NCBI RefSeq assembly: GCF_020809045.1
Contig: NZ_CP078079.1
Location: forward strand, 682,001 to 746,000
Length of the DNA stretch: 64,000 nucleotides
Reading direction: 5' to 3'
From: Pseudarthrobacter sp. L1SW
GTDB taxonomy: Bacteria; Actinomycetota; Actinomycetes; Actinomycetales; Micrococcaceae
The notes beneath the pieces were generated by a model. It was not told the DNA's origin, did not search any database, and saw only the letters and a program-made list of their open reading frames with translations. Shown one piece after another: positions 52,186-61,160 of this stretch (positions within the stretch are counted from its first letter, which is position 1; every line of letters starts with the position of its first letter). The translations under genes were made by a program, and so were the position numbers.

Positions 52186-52803
52186 CTACCTGAAAGAGGA
52201 GGCCCACGACTGACCCGCCGACCGTGCAATAAGTTGCAGTTGGTCCCAGGACGGTGGCAGGTCTTCGCAGATCCTGAGTGCTTGGTCAAGAAAAGCCAAG
52301 ACAGACTGCATGCCTGCCGATGAAGCAGCGCCCGCAGCGTGGGACGAGACCTCACTGACCTTGCGGACAAGCACATCGCCCGGGCCCACGTCAGGCTGAC
52401 TGAACGAGTATTCGGCGGCTTCGTATATTTGCCGGGCGGCCCACGCGGCTTCCTGCGCGTCGTCGGATAGCCATGTCCTGATCGCATACGCCAGCGCCGC
52501 AGACGCGTTCTGTGCGTATCCCATATCAAACGACCACTCCCCGTCATCCGAGGGTGCCAATGCGGCGGCTTCCGAATCGAGCGAGCTGACGTCGGCATTG
52601 CCGTTGGAAGCAACGTCCCAGGCAGCGTCGAGGATGTCTCGCGTTCGCACCGCACCGCCGCTGCCGCCCGTCCTGTCCCAATAGCGGTTTTGAAGTGCGA
52701 CCAGACTCTCCGCGCATGCGGCGGCGAATGCCGTTTTGGCTCTCTTGTCCATGCGTGAGAGCCGGCCTTTCACCGCCGTCTCGTCATACACCCGTGTCTG
52801 CAC
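52186..52803 (-). CDS. DUF416-like protein
   Basis: About 205 residues. VYDETAVKGRLSRMDKRAKTAFAAACAESL at the start is like the DUF416/YjaG family, which is all-helical and of unknown function; the later part (DVASNGNADVSSLDSEAAALAPSDDGEWSFDMGYAQNASAALAYAIRTWL) also fits. The GTG at 52803 comes 1 bp after the preceding stop; a GTG at 52815, overlapping it, is also possible. GC is slightly lower than in its neighbours. Confidence 0.65.
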   Translation of the reverse strand: MQTRVYDETAVKGRLSRMDKRAKTAFAAACAESLVALQNRYWDRTGGSGGAVRTRDILDAAWDVASNGNADVSSLDSEAAALAPSDDGEWSFDMGYAQNASAALAYAIRTWLSDDAQEAAWAARQIYEAAEYSFSQPDVGPGDVLVRKVSEVSSHAAGAASSAGMQSVLAFLDQALRICEDLPPSWDQLQLIARSAGQSWASSFR

Positions 52804-52804
52804 C

Positions 52805-53776
52805 TCAGTGGCCACTTTGCTGTAGTTGGGCCAGCCGAAGGACGCGTTCCTGCGCGAGCATCGCCGTCCGCTCGGCTTTGTCCGCCGCACGCACCGCCTG
52901 CTTGGCCTCCGCGGTGGTGGCAGCCAGCATTTTCCGGGAGCGCTCCAGCCGCTCGTCAACGCCCCTGAGCCGGGCGCGGAGCTCAGCCGCTTCCTGCATG
53001 AGTTCCGCAATGTCGGTCCGTACCTGGTCCGCCTGGTCCTGCAGCTCCCGGGCTGCCTGGGCCGCATCAGCCTCTGCGGCCTGTGCTTCCGCCAGGGCGG
53101 CTTTGGCTTTCTCCAACGCCGGCGGTGACGCCGGCCGCGGGGTCTGGCGGACTGCCTCAAGCCGCGGCCTGTCCGGCTTGGCACGGGCGGTGCCGGCCGT
53201 CGTCGTGCGCGGTTTCCTGTCCGCTGTGGCTGCCGGCCTGGCCGGCGGAGCAGCCGGCGGCAGCGCCGAGGGCACGGCCACAACCCCTTCCAGGTCAACG
53301 GTGTTCATTCCGTCGGCAGACAGCGCGGTCAGGAGGCGCCCGCTCCGCACGGCGGCCGCCGCTCCCTCATCGGCCGTCAGGGCCCTAAGGGTCTCCTCGA
53401 CGTCCCCCGCCACGGCATCGCTGAGGCCCCGGCCGTTCTCCTTGGCAACGGAGCGGGCAGTCTCGACGGCGGCGGCGAGCAGGGTGCGGCGCTCACGCCC
53501 CAGCTCCCGGAGTGCCCCGGCGTCCAGGGACGACTGTGCCTCGCGCATCCTGCCGCCAAGGTCCGCCAGCTCCGCGAGGACATCAGGCCGGTGCACGGAC
53601 AGCATGTTGACGGCCCAGGCGGCGACTGACGGTTTCGGCAAGGCGCGCACTGCTGCTCCGAGTTCCTTGTCCAAACCGGCAGCGTCCTTGGCCGCGGCGG
53701 TACGCGCTGCAACGAAGTCTTCCATCGGCTTGGCGTAGAGCCCGCCCGCGATCCCTGCCAGGGCCTCGTCTTCCAT
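52805..53776 (-). CDS. Hypothetical protein with C-terminal coiled coil
   Basis: 323 residues. The N-terminal half is helical (AVRALPKPSVAAWAVNMLSVHRPD); residues about 160-210 are a Pro/Ala/Arg-rich linker; the end (about 215-315) is a strong coiled coil of Ala/Glu/Gln/Arg. No catalytic motif. TAAGAT lies 7 nt before the ATG at 53776, which fixes the start there; the ATG three codons earlier is inside that box. It leads a run with the DUF416-like and ComJ-like genes. Confidence 0.75.
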   Translation of the reverse strand: MEDEALAGIAGGLYAKPMEDFVAARTAAAKDAAGLDKELGAAVRALPKPSVAAWAVNMLSVHRPDVLAELADLGGRMREAQSSLDAGALRELGRERRTLLAAAVETARSVAKENGRGLSDAVAGDVEETLRALTADEGAAAAVRSGRLLTALSADGMNTVDLEGVVAVPSALPPAAPPARPAATADRKPRTTTAGTARAKPDRPRLEAVRQTPRPASPPALEKAKAALAEAQAAEADAAQAARELQDQADQVRTDIAELMQEAAELRARLRGVDERLERSRKMLAATTAEAKQAVRAADKAERTAMLAQERVLRLAQLQQSGH

Positions 53777-53825
53777 GGACGCCATCTTAGGTGCCGCGGT
53801 TGCATCCAGCAGCCGCGGCGGGCGT

Positions 53826-55559
53826 TCAGTCCTTGCGGCGGGGGAGCGCGAGGATCGCGTCGCCTACGGGACGTTCACCTGACGCGTCGGAGGGGCGGTT
53901 CACCACCTGACCGCCCACGGCCATGGTGGTGGACCCGCCGCCGTCGAGGTTGATTGCGTCCACCATGCCCAGGGACCTGGCAACGTCTGCCGCCTCCTTG
54001 ATGCTCAGGCCAAGGGATGCGGTCTGCCGCCCGTCGGCGGTGACCAAAAGCGTGCGGCCCTGGCCGTCAACGCCGGCGATGGTGCGCGGATTGCGCTTGT
54101 GCACCCAGCCGTAATAGAAGCTGTTGTTGTCCCCGCTGCGCACCATCCCGTCCCGCTTCACGGTGACATTTTCGGTGCCGCCGGACACCAGGACCGGGCC
54201 GCCGTTGACCACATCCGTGGACGCGTTGGTCTTCAAGGGTTTGCCGTCCCCGCTGACGAGGTCCGCATCGACGTCCAGGCGGGCGCCCACCGTTGCCAGG
54301 CTGCCCAGTGTGGCAACGTCGGCACCCGTGGCCTGCAGCGTTCGTCCCCCGGCGGGCACGGCCGTGCCCCGGGTGGTGCTGACCGCAGTGACGGTGCCGT
54401 GGCTGTCCAGCAGCACTTCCAGCCCCGGCCCGGACGGTGTGGCTGAGCCGAAGTCCTCCGTGAAGGCAATGACCTCGTCGGGGTCCGTGCAGGTGTAGTC
54501 GTGCAGCGGGAGGACGGTGGGGGCATCTCCCGTGCCGCCGCAGTTCCGGATGAGCCCGGGGACACGGTTGATGCCGTCCAGGGCCAGCGGCGCGTCCTTG
54601 GCGGCGCTGCCGGCGCCGGTGTCCTCGGGGGCGCCGCCCGGCGGGACGCTGTCTTCCGGGGCGCCGCCCGCCGCGGTGACGCTGCCGCGCCAGCCCAGCC
54701 GCTGGATGCTGGACTCGTTCTTCTTGCCGTCGATCACCAGCGAGGGCCGGTCACCGACCGGTTCGCTGAGGACCTCGCCGTTGACAACGGCCGTTCCCGC
54801 GGGGTCCCCGGGGGCGCCGGCCTTGGGGTCCAGGACGAAGTAGCCGCCGTTCATGCCGGCGAGTGCACCATCCGTGGCCGCCAGCTGGCTGGTGGTTTCC
54901 CGGTTCACCAGGTCGGAGCCGAACGTTGACGAAAGTTCGCCTTTGAACTGCTTCGGATCAATGGTGAGGACTTCCAGCTTCCACTGGCCCCTTGACTGGT
55001 CGGTGCTTCCGGCGTCCCCGTCCCACCCTGTGTAGAGGACAGAGGATGAGTAGCCGGCCGCCTTGATCCGCGCCACGGTCGCGGCGCCGTCGTCCTTTGT
55101 GGCGAACTGGCCGGCACGGACCCGGTAACCCAAGTCGCCGCCGGCACCGGCAAGTTGCGGGGACTGCACCTTTTCCACCCTGGCCGCCACGCCGGCGGCG
55201 GTGACTGCGTTGGCAACGGACTGGGCTTGCGCCTCACCGGACAGGGCCGACGACGGTGCGTCCGGATCGGGTGAATCGGCCGGAATGGCAACTTCAGCCG
55301 TCCAAAAAAGCGAAGGGTTGGGCGTTCCGCGGGTAATCGACGTGCGGGTCAGCCCCGGGGCCAGTTCCGTCACGTCGCGCGTTTCGGGCAGGTCCTGGGC
55401 GCCGAGGTTAAGTTCGACGGCGGGTAGGGCCTTTGCGTCCCCGGACGGGAGGGACGGGCTGGCTGCGGAAGGGCCGGCGGTGGTGAGGAAGGCGCCCGGA
55501 AGCCCGAGGACCAGGGCGGCGACGGCAGCCTTGACGGGGAGTTTGTGTGGGGATTCCAT
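53826..55559 (-). CDS. Secreted phosphodiester glycosidase-family protein
   Basis: 577 residues. Signal peptide (about 1-33, ending AGPSAAS), a SPOR-like part (about 105-175, YRVRAGQFATKDDGAATV), then the NAGPA-type domain: GMNGGYFVLD (about 235), NPRTIAGVDGQGR and DAINLDGGGSTTMAVGG (about 540). The family hydrolyses phosphodiester-linked sugars, perhaps wall teichoic-acid or glycan linkages. TAAGGT lies 6 nt before the ATG. It is divergent from phoD, with PHO-box-like repeats between, suggesting a phosphate-starvation role. Confidence 0.87.
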   Translation of the reverse strand: MESPHKLPVKAAVAALVLGLPGAFLTTAGPSAASPSLPSGDAKALPAVELNLGAQDLPETRDVTELAPGLTRTSITRGTPNPSLFWTAEVAIPADSPDPDAPSSALSGEAQAQSVANAVTAAGVAARVEKVQSPQLAGAGGDLGYRVRAGQFATKDDGAATVARIKAAGYSSSVLYTGWDGDAGSTDQSRGQWKLEVLTIDPKQFKGELSSTFGSDLVNRETTSQLAATDGALAGMNGGYFVLDPKAGAPGDPAGTAVVNGEVLSEPVGDRPSLVIDGKKNESSIQRLGWRGSVTAAGGAPEDSVPPGGAPEDTGAGSAAKDAPLALDGINRVPGLIRNCGGTGDAPTVLPLHDYTCTDPDEVIAFTEDFGSATPSGPGLEVLLDSHGTVTAVSTTRGTAVPAGGRTLQATGADVATLGSLATVGARLDVDADLVSGDGKPLKTNASTDVVNGGPVLVSGGTENVTVKRDGMVRSGDNNSFYYGWVHKRNPRTIAGVDGQGRTLLVTADGRQTASLGLSIKEAADVARSLGMVDAINLDGGGSTTMAVGGQVVNRPSDASGERPVGDAILALPRRKD

Positions 55560-55631
55560 GCTGCGACCTTAGTGAGGCGATCAGCTGGAAGGCGAAGCCA
55601 AACGCCGGAGTTCAGCAGGTTGTGGCGGAGT

Positions 55632-55700
55632 GTTCACGGCTCGTTTCCGCTGGCGGCTGCCGCGCCGCTTCATCGCTTGTTTACCGGCGGGTTCCCTCGG
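55632..55700 (+). promoter_or_regulatory. PHO-box-like 11-bp direct repeats
   Basis: GTTCACGGCTC and GTTTCCGCTGG stand head to tail at 55632 and 55643. GTTTACCGGCG and GGTTCCCTCGG repeat the pattern at 55679 and 55690. The 11-bp period and GTTCACC-like cores recall actinobacterial PhoP sites, but no unit is a perfect match. Confidence 0.4.
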
Positions 55701-55750
55701 AGCCCCCGGCGTGAGACCTCCTGTTCAGGGCTCCGGGGGACGCTGGCACC

Positions 55751-57346
55751 ATGCCCTTGATCCTGCCTGGAAACTTCCGTCTGATCGACCGCCGCCTCTT
55801 CCTCTCCGGCGTAGCCGGTATCTCCGCCGCTGCCGCCCTGGCCACCGCCCCGGCCACCAGGGCGGACGCTGCCGCGACGCCGGCGCGGAGCAAGGATGAT
55901 CCCTTCACGCTCGGCGTTGCATCCGGGGACCCCACGCCGTCCGGGGTGGTGCTGTGGACCCGCCTGGCCCCGAAACCGTTCGAGCCGGACGGCGGTATGC
56001 CCCCGGGCCACGCCGTCGTGGAGTGGCGTCTGGCCACCGACGCCGGGATGCGCAATGTTGTCCGGGACGGCAGTGCACACGCCCCGGCGCAGTTGGGGCA
56101 CTCGGTCCACGTGGAGGTGGAGGGCCTGGAACCGGACAGCGAGTATTTCTACGAGTTCAAGTTCCGTAGCCACTGGTCCCCGGTGGGCCGAACCAAGACC
56201 CTGCCAGCCCCCGGGGCCGATGTGAGGCAGTTGGATTTCGCCTTCGCCTCCTGCCAGAAGTGGGATGACGGCTTCTTTCCGTCCTACCGCCACATGGCCG
56301 CAGAGGACCTGGACTTCGTGGTGCACCTGGGCGATTACGTCTACGAGTACGAGATCGGGGCCGACGGCGGGCTGCGCCGCACGCCAGTGCCCGCCGCCGC
56401 CCAGCCGGCCCCGCAGACGCTTGAGCAGTGGCGGGCCCGCTACGCCCTCTACAAGTCGGATCCCGACCTGCAGGCGGCGCACGCCCGGTTCCCGTTTATC
56501 GTCACCTGGGACGACCATGAGGTCAGCAATGACTACGCCGGAGGATGGGAAGGGCAAACCAAGGCCTTTACCGCCGTGCGGGCCGCGGCATACATGGCGT
56601 ACTACGAGCACCAGCCCTTGCGGGCACGGTCGCTGCCCCAGGGCACGGACATGCAGCTTTACCGGCGGTTGCGGTACGGCCGTCTGGCGCAGCTGGACGT
56701 CCTGGATGGGCGGCAGTACCGTGACGCCCCGCCCTGCGGCTGGGGCGAAGCGCAGGCATGCGAAGCGGCCTACGACCCCGCCATCAGCATGCTCGGCCCG
56801 GAGCAGGAGCACTGGCTCTACGCCGGCCTGCGTGACTCGGACGTGCGGTGGAACATCCTCGGGAACAACGTTATGGTCTCCCGCCTCGACCATGACGGCG
56901 CCGCCGGTGAGCTGCTGTGGCACGACGCCTGGGATGGCTTTCCGGCGGCCCGCAAGAGGCTGCTGGATGTGGTCGCCGGGCCGGCCGTGCGCAACGCCGT
57001 GTTCGTCACGGGGGACTGGCACTCCACGTTCGTCAATGACGTCCACCTTGACTTCGACCGGCCGGACTCCCCGGTTGTCGCCACCGAGTTCGTCGGGACC
57101 TCCATCAGCACCAACGGCGACGTGCCAGTCTACGGGCCGTACTACGAGCCGATGATCGGGTTCAATCCGCACATCAAATTCTTCGACGGCGACAGGCGGG
57201 GCTACGTCCGTTGCCGGGTCACTCCGGAGCGCTGGCGCACGGAGCTTCGCATGGCCACGGGAGTGGGCAGCCGGACCGCAGGGCAGTACACGCATGCGGT
57301 GTTCGAGGTCGCGGACGGCACGCCGGGAGCGGTGCGGGTTTCCTAG
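55751..57346 (+). CDS. phoD: Alkaline phosphatase D family, Tat-exported
   Basis: 531 residues. A twin-arginine signal (DRRLFLSGVAG, residues 13-23) with AAAALATAPATRADA after it. The PhoD metal-site motifs follow: FAFASCQKWDDGFFPSY, DFVVHLGDYVYEY, VTWDDHEVSNDY and VTGDWHSTFVND. It releases phosphate from mono- and diesters outside the cell using Ca/Fe. GACGCT is 6 nt before the ATG and CGGGGG overlaps it, so the initiation mode is unclear. The upstream region shared with the phosphodiester glycosidase has PHO-like repeats. Confidence 0.93.
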   Translation: MPLILPGNFRLIDRRLFLSGVAGISAAAALATAPATRADAAATPARSKDDPFTLGVASGDPTPSGVVLWTRLAPKPFEPDGGMPPGHAVVEWRLATDAGMRNVVRDGSAHAPAQLGHSVHVEVEGLEPDSEYFYEFKFRSHWSPVGRTKTLPAPGADVRQLDFAFASCQKWDDGFFPSYRHMAAEDLDFVVHLGDYVYEYEIGADGGLRRTPVPAAAQPAPQTLEQWRARYALYKSDPDLQAAHARFPFIVTWDDHEVSNDYAGGWEGQTKAFTAVRAAAYMAYYEHQPLRARSLPQGTDMQLYRRLRYGRLAQLDVLDGRQYRDAPPCGWGEAQACEAAYDPAISMLGPEQEHWLYAGLRDSDVRWNILGNNVMVSRLDHDGAAGELLWHDAWDGFPAARKRLLDVVAGPAVRNAVFVTGDWHSTFVNDVHLDFDRPDSPVVATEFVGTSISTNGDVPVYGPYYEPMIGFNPHIKFFDGDRRGYVRCRVTPERWRTELRMATGVGSRTAGQYTHAVFEVADGTPGAVRVS

Positions 57347-57362
57347 CACCTACCCCCTCCGG

Positions 57363-57989
57363 CTACTCGTCCGGCCAGAACCGCTGCACGCCCTCCGCGG
57401 CCTGCCGCAGCTGTCCGCCGTCGAGCGTTACCGAACTCTCCTCCATGCCGAAATCGATCCACTGGGCCACCAAGCGCAGGTTGCCGGCGGGCGGAAGCGG
57501 CCAGAGCCAAAGGGTGCCGCTGCCCGCCAGCTCATCGGGCCCACCGCCGCCGCCACCGTTGTTCAGGACAAGGGTTGGCGGTTCCGGCTCGTCGTCGCTG
57601 CCCATAAACCCGTGGGGACCGCGGGCTCCCGTGCTTGCCTTGGATCCGTCGGCGAACTGGACGCCGAACATCAGCCCGGATAAGGGTACGGTGCCGCGGC
57701 GGAGGTGCATGCCCGGCTGGAAGAACAGTGCATGCTTGTCGGCCCAGTCATCCTCGTCTTCTTCGCCGCGGCGAATGATCCAGGACAGGCTGAAGGAGCA
57801 GCCGGTGGAGAACACCTCGGCACTTTTAACTGCCATGACCATCTCCGGGCTGTGGTGCAGGAACGAGCCCAGGTGGACAACGACCGGCAGTTCGTAGGCC
57901 GGTGGAGAGGCCCACGGAGGCGGGACGAACCTGGGGGTGGCCGGCCTTGGGCCGGACGCCGGGATGGGAAAGTCCTGGAAGAAGGTCAC
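57363..57989 (-). CDS. Conserved hypothetical protein
   Basis: 208 residues from the GTG at 57989, which has GAGGAA 5 nt upstream. Begins TFFQDFPIPASGPRP and carries strands ELPVVVHLGSFLHHSPEMVMAVKSAEVFSTGCSFSLSW, a run of Gly (GGGGGGPDEL), and ends FGMEESSVTLDGGQLRQAAE. No signal peptide. I do not know its function. It converges on phoD with a 16-bp gap. Confidence 0.75.
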   Translation of the reverse strand: MTFFQDFPIPASGPRPATPRFVPPPWASPPAYELPVVVHLGSFLHHSPEMVMAVKSAEVFSTGCSFSLSWIIRRGEEDEDDWADKHALFFQPGMHLRRGTVPLSGLMFGVQFADGSKASTGARGPHGFMGSDDEPEPPTLVLNNGGGGGGPDELAGSGTLWLWPLPPAGNLRLVAQWIDFGMEESSVTLDGGQLRQAAEGVQRFWPDE

Positions 57990-58125
57990 GGTCGTTCCTC
58001 GGGTTGCCGGCTGCGACCGACCAGCGGAACGGCGGCAGTGCCGCCCTGGATCCCCCAACCCGTCCTTGTCCGGCCAGTCTAGCCCTGCCGCGGCACTACG
58101 GCCGGGATCCATTCCCCAGGGTGTG

Positions 58126-58163
58126 CTGCGGGAGGGGACGGGAATCCCTGGCCCCTCCCGCAG
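58126..58163 (-). terminator. Terminator after the DUF6454-like gene
   Basis: CTGCGGGAGGGG pairs perfectly (12 bp) with CCCCTCCCGCAG over a 14-nt loop, 18 bp past the stop codon. Confidence 0.75.
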
Positions 58164-58181
58164 TGACGGATTCCTACCGGC

Positions 58182-59129
58182 TCAGGGACGGGCCTCGAAC
58201 ACGAAGAGTTCGGTTCCGGCGGCTTCCTCGCCGTCGTCGGGGGCGGCGAACAGGCGCAGCACGCCGCCATCGGACTCCAGGGCAACAGGGTTGCGGGTCA
58301 TCGAGTGCCCGGCGGTGGAGAACTTCTGGAACGGAACCTCGTGGACAATCTTTCCGTCGGAGAGGTCGGTCAGGGCGAGGCCGCCGAGCTCGAACGGTTT
58401 CCCGTCGGCAGTCTTGAGGCCGGTGACACCGGAGCAGAGCTGGTGCCCGGCGCCGGCATACTCGCAGTCCTGGTAGTCGATGAAGTGGCTGGGGTTTGCC
58501 TGGGTTCCCAGGAGCGCACCTTGGCTGTTCCAGGTGAACAGCTTGCGTGAACCCCAGCTGACGCCGCTGATTCGGTTGGTCTTGCGGTCGGCTACGACCC
58601 CGCCCACGTGGTCCGCCTGGCGGAACTGCTCCGTGACCTCGTAGGTGTCAGGATCGATTGTGTAGACGATTGAGCTGCTGTTGGGCCGGTATTCCGCGAC
58701 CGGAACCCAGACGTTCTCACCGTCGAAGTCCGTGCCTCCCGGGTGGTAGACAGTGTCCTCGCCCAGGACGATGTCTTTCAGCAGCTTTCCCTGCCGGTCG
58801 AGGACGAAGACGTGGCCGCGGCCCTTGCCGGTTGTGCGGTCGTAGCCGTCGACGGGCGAGGGATAGCGCACTGTCGGTTCGAGGATCTCGACGCTGCTCA
58901 GGAAGATCTTGTCGCCCACCAGCGACATGCCCTGCGGGTGGAAGGTCGGGAAGTCCAGCTTGAGCTTCTGGACCTGGTCCCACTGGGTGTTGCGGTTTAC
59001 CTTGGTGAAGGCCTCCGCTTCTGCCGTGAGGCCCTTGGGGGTCTGCCCGTTGGTGGCAACAGCGGAGGTTCCCGCTGTCAGGGCGGCCGCGGCGACTGCC
59101 GCAATGGCCAGGACTCGGTTCATCTTCAT
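58182..59129 (-). CDS. Secreted DUF6454-type protein
   Basis: 315 residues. Signal peptide in the first 26 residues (VLAIAAVAAAALTAGTSAVA). The mature part looks like a six-bladed propeller: FHPQGMSLVGDKIFLSSVEI, VYHPGGTDFDGENVWVPVAEY and VGGVVADRKTNRISGVSWGSR. From memory it corresponds to DUF6454 or related Strictosidine-synthase-like secreted proteins; function unknown. TGGAG precedes the ATG by 6 nt. Confidence 0.75.
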   Translation of the reverse strand: MKMNRVLAIAAVAAAALTAGTSAVATNGQTPKGLTAEAEAFTKVNRNTQWDQVQKLKLDFPTFHPQGMSLVGDKIFLSSVEILEPTVRYPSPVDGYDRTTGKGRGHVFVLDRQGKLLKDIVLGEDTVYHPGGTDFDGENVWVPVAEYRPNSSSIVYTIDPDTYEVTEQFRQADHVGGVVADRKTNRISGVSWGSRKLFTWNSQGALLGTQANPSHFIDYQDCEYAGAGHQLCSGVTGLKTADGKPFELGGLALTDLSDGKIVHEVPFQKFSTAGHSMTRNPVALESDGGVLRLFAAPDDGEEAAGTELFVFEARP

Positions 59130-59303
59130 GTCTGCTCCAGGTGCGTGATGGGGGTGCCCGGGGGGCTGGGCGCCCGATCAAACCTAGGCGCCCGGGATGG
59201 CATGGCAGACAACGGCAGGTGTCGAGAGGGTGAAGCCAATGGCCGGAGCCGGCGATACCCCGGATTCAGCTGCCTGTCACCGGGCACTGGTAGGGTCCGC
59301 CCC

Positions 59304-60197
59304 ATGGACGAACTGCTGACTGCCGCTGCCGCAACCACCGTGGACCTTGCCAACAGGAAAGGCCTTGACGAGGACTTCCTGGACCGCCGGGTGCCCCTGC
59401 CCGGCCTGCCCGGCGCCGACACCGTCCTGCTGCCCTACACCCACTTCTCCGTGCTGATGCGCCTGGACAAACGCCTCGCTGCCGTGACCGGGCTTGGAAT
59501 CGATGGCGGGAAACTGATGGACCTGGACCGGGACGGGATCAACTGGCGGCTGGACCCCCGCCTGCGCGAAGACCAGCAGACGGGGGAGCGGGTCTACGCC
59601 AGGAACGACATCGATAGAGGGCACCTGGTCCGCCGTGCCTCAGCTGTGTGGGGAGACACCCGTGCCGAGGCGGCGCAGGCAAACGGGGACACTTTCCACT
59701 ACACCAATGCGGCTCCCCAGGCGGCGAAGTTCAACCAGGGCCTGGAACTGTGGCTCGGGATGGAGTCCTACCTGCTGGACCATGCCGCAGGGCACCGACG
59801 GCGGATCGTGGTCTTCACCGGTCCGATCTTCAGCGACGTCGATCCTGTTTACCGCGGGGTGGACATCCCGCTGCGGTTCTTCAAGGTCGCGGCCTTTATC
59901 CATGAGGGCGAACTGGCCGCCACCGGCTACGTGGTGGACCAGACTCCGCAGCTGGCGGAAATGCCGGACGTGCCGCGGCCCGGCGCCCTTGACGACACCC
60001 CGCCCCTCGGCCCGTTCCGCACCTTCCAGGCACCCATCCGGGACATCGCAGAGCTGACCGGCCTGGACCTGCGCCAGCTGATTGCCGCTGACCGCATGCC
60101 GATCGCAGCGACGCTCGGAGCAGCAACGGTCGGATCAGCCTGGCGGGAGCTGGCGGCGATGGAAGACCTGGATCTCGACTTCGACCTGGCGGACTAA
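59304..60197 (+). CDS. DNA/RNA non-specific endonuclease
   Basis: 297 residues. The NUC-family active-site motif is DRGHLVRRASAVWG (about 102-115), with the following N of FHYTNAAPQ as metal ligand. The domain cuts single- or double-stranded nucleic acid with Mg. There is no signal peptide, so the protein would be cytoplasmic unless exported otherwise; in many bacteria that raises a need for inhibition. TAGGGT lies 7 nt before the ATG. Its stop overlaps that of the facing gene. Confidence 0.9.
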   Translation: MDELLTAAAATTVDLANRKGLDEDFLDRRVPLPGLPGADTVLLPYTHFSVLMRLDKRLAAVTGLGIDGGKLMDLDRDGINWRLDPRLREDQQTGERVYARNDIDRGHLVRRASAVWGDTRAEAAQANGDTFHYTNAAPQAAKFNQGLELWLGMESYLLDHAAGHRRRIVVFTGPIFSDVDPVYRGVDIPLRFFKVAAFIHEGELAATGYVVDQTPQLAEMPDVPRPGALDDTPPLGPFRTFQAPIRDIAELTGLDLRQLIAADRMPIAATLGAATVGSAWRELAAMEDLDLDFDLAD

Positions 60198-60760
60198 AAG
60201 GCCACAGCGCGCCCGACGGCGGAACGGCAGAGGCCGTTCAGGTAGTCGGCCACGGCAATGGGTGCCAGGCCGGGGCCTGTGATCATCAGGTCCCCGTGCC
60301 GTGTCAGGACCATGGCATCGCCACGCGGTTCCTCGCCCATCCGTACGGCGAGGATGAACTGTTCGTAGCGGTCGGCCAGGCTCGGGCAGCTGACGGGCAG
60401 GAGCTTATGTGCACCGCGGATCACTTGCACCGGATGGTTGCGGACCATGCGGCCCGAACCGTCCACCACCACTTCCGCGACTGCCAGGCTCGAAGCAGCA
60501 TCCGTTAGGTGGTGCTCGTGCTCCAGCCTGCCCAGAATGTAGGCGGGGGCCCATTGCCGCCCATGGGGATCGCTGACCGGTACGGGCGTCTTTCCGGCGA
60601 CGCGGAGCGTCGCCACGACAGCACCCACAAGCTCCGCAAAGCGGGGTTCAAACCGCGTTCGCAACTCCCGGCCTGGCGCCGGCAGTAAATCGGCCAGGGG
60701 CGGGGCTGCGGTGGTGTTTCGATGGAATGCGCGCCCGAGGAAGCCTGTGGAATCAACCAT
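60194..60760 (-). CDS. Hypothetical protein
   Basis: 188 residues, no signal or membrane segment. Strand-rich, with GRQWAPAYILGRLEHEHHL, VVVDGSGRMVRNHPVQVIRGAHKLLP and RHGDLMITGPGLAPIAVADY. CAGGAG stands 6 nt before the ATG. Its stop shares CTAA with the stop of the nuclease gene. No family recognised; the position beside a cytoplasmic nuclease makes an inhibitor worth testing, but there is no sequence proof. Confidence 0.7.
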   Translation of the reverse strand: MVDSTGFLGRAFHRNTTAAPPLADLLPAPGRELRTRFEPRFAELVGAVVATLRVAGKTPVPVSDPHGRQWAPAYILGRLEHEHHLTDAASSLAVAEVVVDGSGRMVRNHPVQVIRGAHKLLPVSCPSLADRYEQFILAVRMGEEPRGDAMVLTRHGDLMITGPGLAPIAVADYLNGLCRSAVGRAVAF

Positions 60761-60943
60761 GCCGGTCTCCTGTCCGGGGCCCCGCTGCTTGGGCCTTCAC
60801 ACCAGAATGCGGGGCAGGCCTGCCGGCTGTAAAGAGCCCCGGGGGCGCCAGCACCGATTAAGGCGGGAAAGCGGCCCTTGGCGCAGGGGGTGACGCAAAC
60901 CGCGGACTGCCCGGCAATCCAGGTTGGCTCTTAAACCAGCGAA

Positions 60944-60977
60944 AAACCCCCTAGAAACCTTGATTTCTAGGGGGTTT
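60944..60977 (-). terminator. tRNA-Thr(CGT) terminator
   Basis: 14-bp perfect stem AAACCCCCTAGAAA with TTTCTAGGGGGTTT, 6-nt loop, then TT on the minus strand, 6 nt after the tRNA. Confidence 0.9.
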
Positions 60978-60983
60978 ATCCCG

Positions 60984-61056
60984 AGCTTCCTATCAGAATC
61001 GAACTGATGACCTTTTCATTACGAGTGAAACGCTCTACCGACTGAGCTAAGGAAGC
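60984..61056 (-). tRNA. tRNA-Thr(CGT)
   Basis: Acceptor GCTTCCT with AGGAAGC, anticodon loop CTCGTAA (anticodon CGT, codon ACG), T loop GTTCGATTC; 73 nt with discriminator T, CCA not encoded. Confidence 0.95.
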
Positions 61057-61160
61057 ACCGCATGAATCTCCGGCGGAACCGGGCGCCTCATGCAAGAGTC
61101 AACTGTAATAGAGTCCCAGCGCCCGGGTCAAAATGGGCGGCCGGGTACAGCCTGGGGCCT

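Noticed and set aside
52806..53298. Frame of the DUF416-like gene continuing far upstream
   Set aside because: It overlaps the coiled-coil gene in another frame and reads as Arg/Pro-rich shadow.
55670..57349. A 559-codon open frame opposite phoD
   Set aside because: No recognisable motif, composition of a GC-rich antisense frame, and complete overlap with a clear PhoD coding sequence.
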